NCBI GenBank assembly: GCA_022562375.1
Contig: JADFPK010000110.1
Coordinates: 1-6,219 of the forward strand
Direction of reading: 5' to 3'
Source: Pseudomonadota bacterium
GTDB lineage: Bacteria; Pseudomonadota; Alphaproteobacteria; SMXQ01
DNA length: 6,219 nt
Shown one piece after another: positions 5,223-6,219 of the stretch. The stretch's first letter is position 1, and the number at the start of each line of letters is the position of its first letter. The notes beneath the pieces were generated by a model. It did no database searches. It had not been told where the DNA came from and saw only the letters and a program-made list of their open reading frames with translations. Both the position numbers and the translations under genes were made by a program.

Positions 5223-6219
5223 TGGACCTCGGCCCAGTTGTCGCCGGCGCCGGTCTCGACCACCAGCGGCACGTCGAGACGCACCGCCGGATCGGCGGCA
5301 TTCTCCATCACCATCGTCACCACCTTGACCGTGTCGGCGACCTCGTCGGCGGGCGCTTCGAACACCAGCTCGTCATGGACCTGGAGCAGCATCCGGGCCT
5401 TTAGCCCGGCGTCCTCGAGGGCGCCGGGCATGCGGATCATGGCGCGCTTGATGATGTCGGCCGCCGCCCCTTGCAGCGGCGCGTTGATCGCCGCGCGCTC
5501 GGCGAAGCCGCGATGGCGCCCGTTCTTGTCGTTGATGCCGGTGATGTGGCATCGGCGCCCGAAGATGGTCTCGACGTAGCCGTTGGCGCGGCAGAATTCC
5601 TTGGTCTCCTCCATGTAGTCGCGGATGCCGGGGTAGCGTTTGAAATAGGCGTCGATGTAATCGGCGGCCTCTCCTTGGGCGATGCCGAGCTGTTTGGCGA
5701 GGCCGAAGGGCGAGATGCCGTAGATGATGCCGAAATTGATCGCCTTGGCCTGGCGCCGGACCGACGGGTCCATCCCATCCGCCGGCACGCCGAACACCTG
5801 GGCGGCGGTCATGGCGTGGATGTCCTCTCCCGCCGCGAAGCATTCCTTCAACGCCTCGATGCCGGCGACATGGGCCAGCAGGCGAAGCTCGACCTGGGAA
5901 TAATCGGCCGAGATCAGCTTGGCGCCCGCATCGGCGATGAAGGCGCGGCGGATCTTGCGCCCTTCCTCGGTGCGCACCGGGATGTTCTGAAGGTTGGGAT
6001 CGGTCGAGGCCAGCCGGCCGGTCGAGGCGCCGGCCATGGCGTAGGAGGTGTGCACGCGCCCGGTCTCGGGATTGATCTGCTGGGTCAGGGCATCGGAATA
6101 GGTGCTCTTGAGCTTGGCGATCTGGCGCCACTCCAGCACCCGGACGGGGAGATCGTGCCCCTGGGCCGCCAGGTTCTCGAGGATGCCGGCGCCGGTGCCA
6201 TAGGCGCCGGTCTTGCCCT
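5219..6219 (-). CDS. polA: DNA polymerase I, C-terminal polymerase domain (cut by right edge)
   Basis: This is the palm-fingers part of family A DNA polymerase I, which fills gaps in Okazaki-fragment processing and excision repair. About 332 C-terminal residues are in view; the 5'-nuclease and 3'-5' exonuclease regions lie outside the window. In order it shows LAKLKSTY-like IAKLKSTYSDAL, TGRLASTDPNLQNIPVR, motif A DYSQVELRLLAH (catalytic Asp codon at 5905-5903), motif B RRQAKAINFGIIYG (O-helix Lys codon at 5746-5744, Phe and Tyr also present) and motif C QVHDELVFE (His-Asp codons at 5377-5372). All polymerase catalytic residues are intact. The protein ends GDNWAEVH, close to the usual Pol I terminus, and its TAA stop (5221-5219) falls inside the repeat element next door. 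No start codon is in the window. Confidence 0.97.
   Translation of the reverse strand, partial: GKTGAYGTGAGILENLAAQGHDLPVRVLEWRQIAKLKSTYSDALTQQINPETGRVHTSYAMAGASTGRLASTDPNLQNIPVRTEEGRKIRRAFIADAGAKLISADYSQVELRLLAHVAGIEALKECFAAGEDIHAMTAAQVFGVPADGMDPSVRRQAKAINFGIIYGISPFGLAKQLGIAQGEAADYIDAYFKRYPGIRDYMEETKEFCRANGYVETIFGRRCHITGINDKNGRHRGFAERAAINAPLQGAAADIIKRAMIRMPGALEDAGLKARMLLQVHDELVFEAPADEVADTVKVVTMVMENAADPAVRLDVPLVVETGAGDNWAEVH

Overview
The window is GC-rich, chromosomal-looking DNA from an alphaproteobacterium, most likely near the Rhodospirillales. This rests on a ChvI/ChvG-type two-component pair beside a bacterial ATP-type pckA (a neighbourhood known from alphaproteobacteria), on alphaproteobacterial-looking PckA and Pol I sequences, and on GC-biased third codon positions. 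No phage genes, rRNA, tRNA or CRISPR array were seen.

Layout. On the minus strand, bases 1573-875 encode a ChvI-like response regulator. It is followed by the N-terminal 260 residues of a ChvG-like sensor kinase (780-1, cut by the left edge). A 299-base divergent intergenic region (1574-1872) holds a 17-bp tandem duplication, a long imperfect palindrome, a plausible sigma70 promoter and a leader with competing hairpins. On the plus strand come cbtB (1873-2070) and cbtA (2092-2838), a predicted two-subunit cobalt uptake transporter. A 313-base gap (2839-3151) carries a small dyad, a candidate promoter and a very stable GC hairpin. It precedes pckA (3152-4759), the phosphoenolpyruvate carboxykinase of gluconeogenesis. 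On the minus strand follow a small DUF427 protein (5054-4770) and the C-terminal part of DNA polymerase I (6219-5219, cut by the right edge).

How it fits together. pckA and chvI-chvG are classically divergent neighbours in alphaproteobacteria; here a cobalt-uptake pair sits between them. The most unusual DNA is the AT-rich block at 5098-5222, between polA and the DUF427 gene. It is a nested palindrome (13-bp outer arms, 11-bp inner arms, 5-bp tip) flanked by short tandem repeats. Its right end supplies the polA stop codon. It looks like a small non-autonomous REP/MITE-type element. A second palindrome, at 1641-1706 in front of chvI, may be another element of this general kind or a structured regulatory RNA.

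No complete new protein system is evident. The novelty is in the non-coding DNA: the two palindromes, the cbtB leader and the pckA leader.
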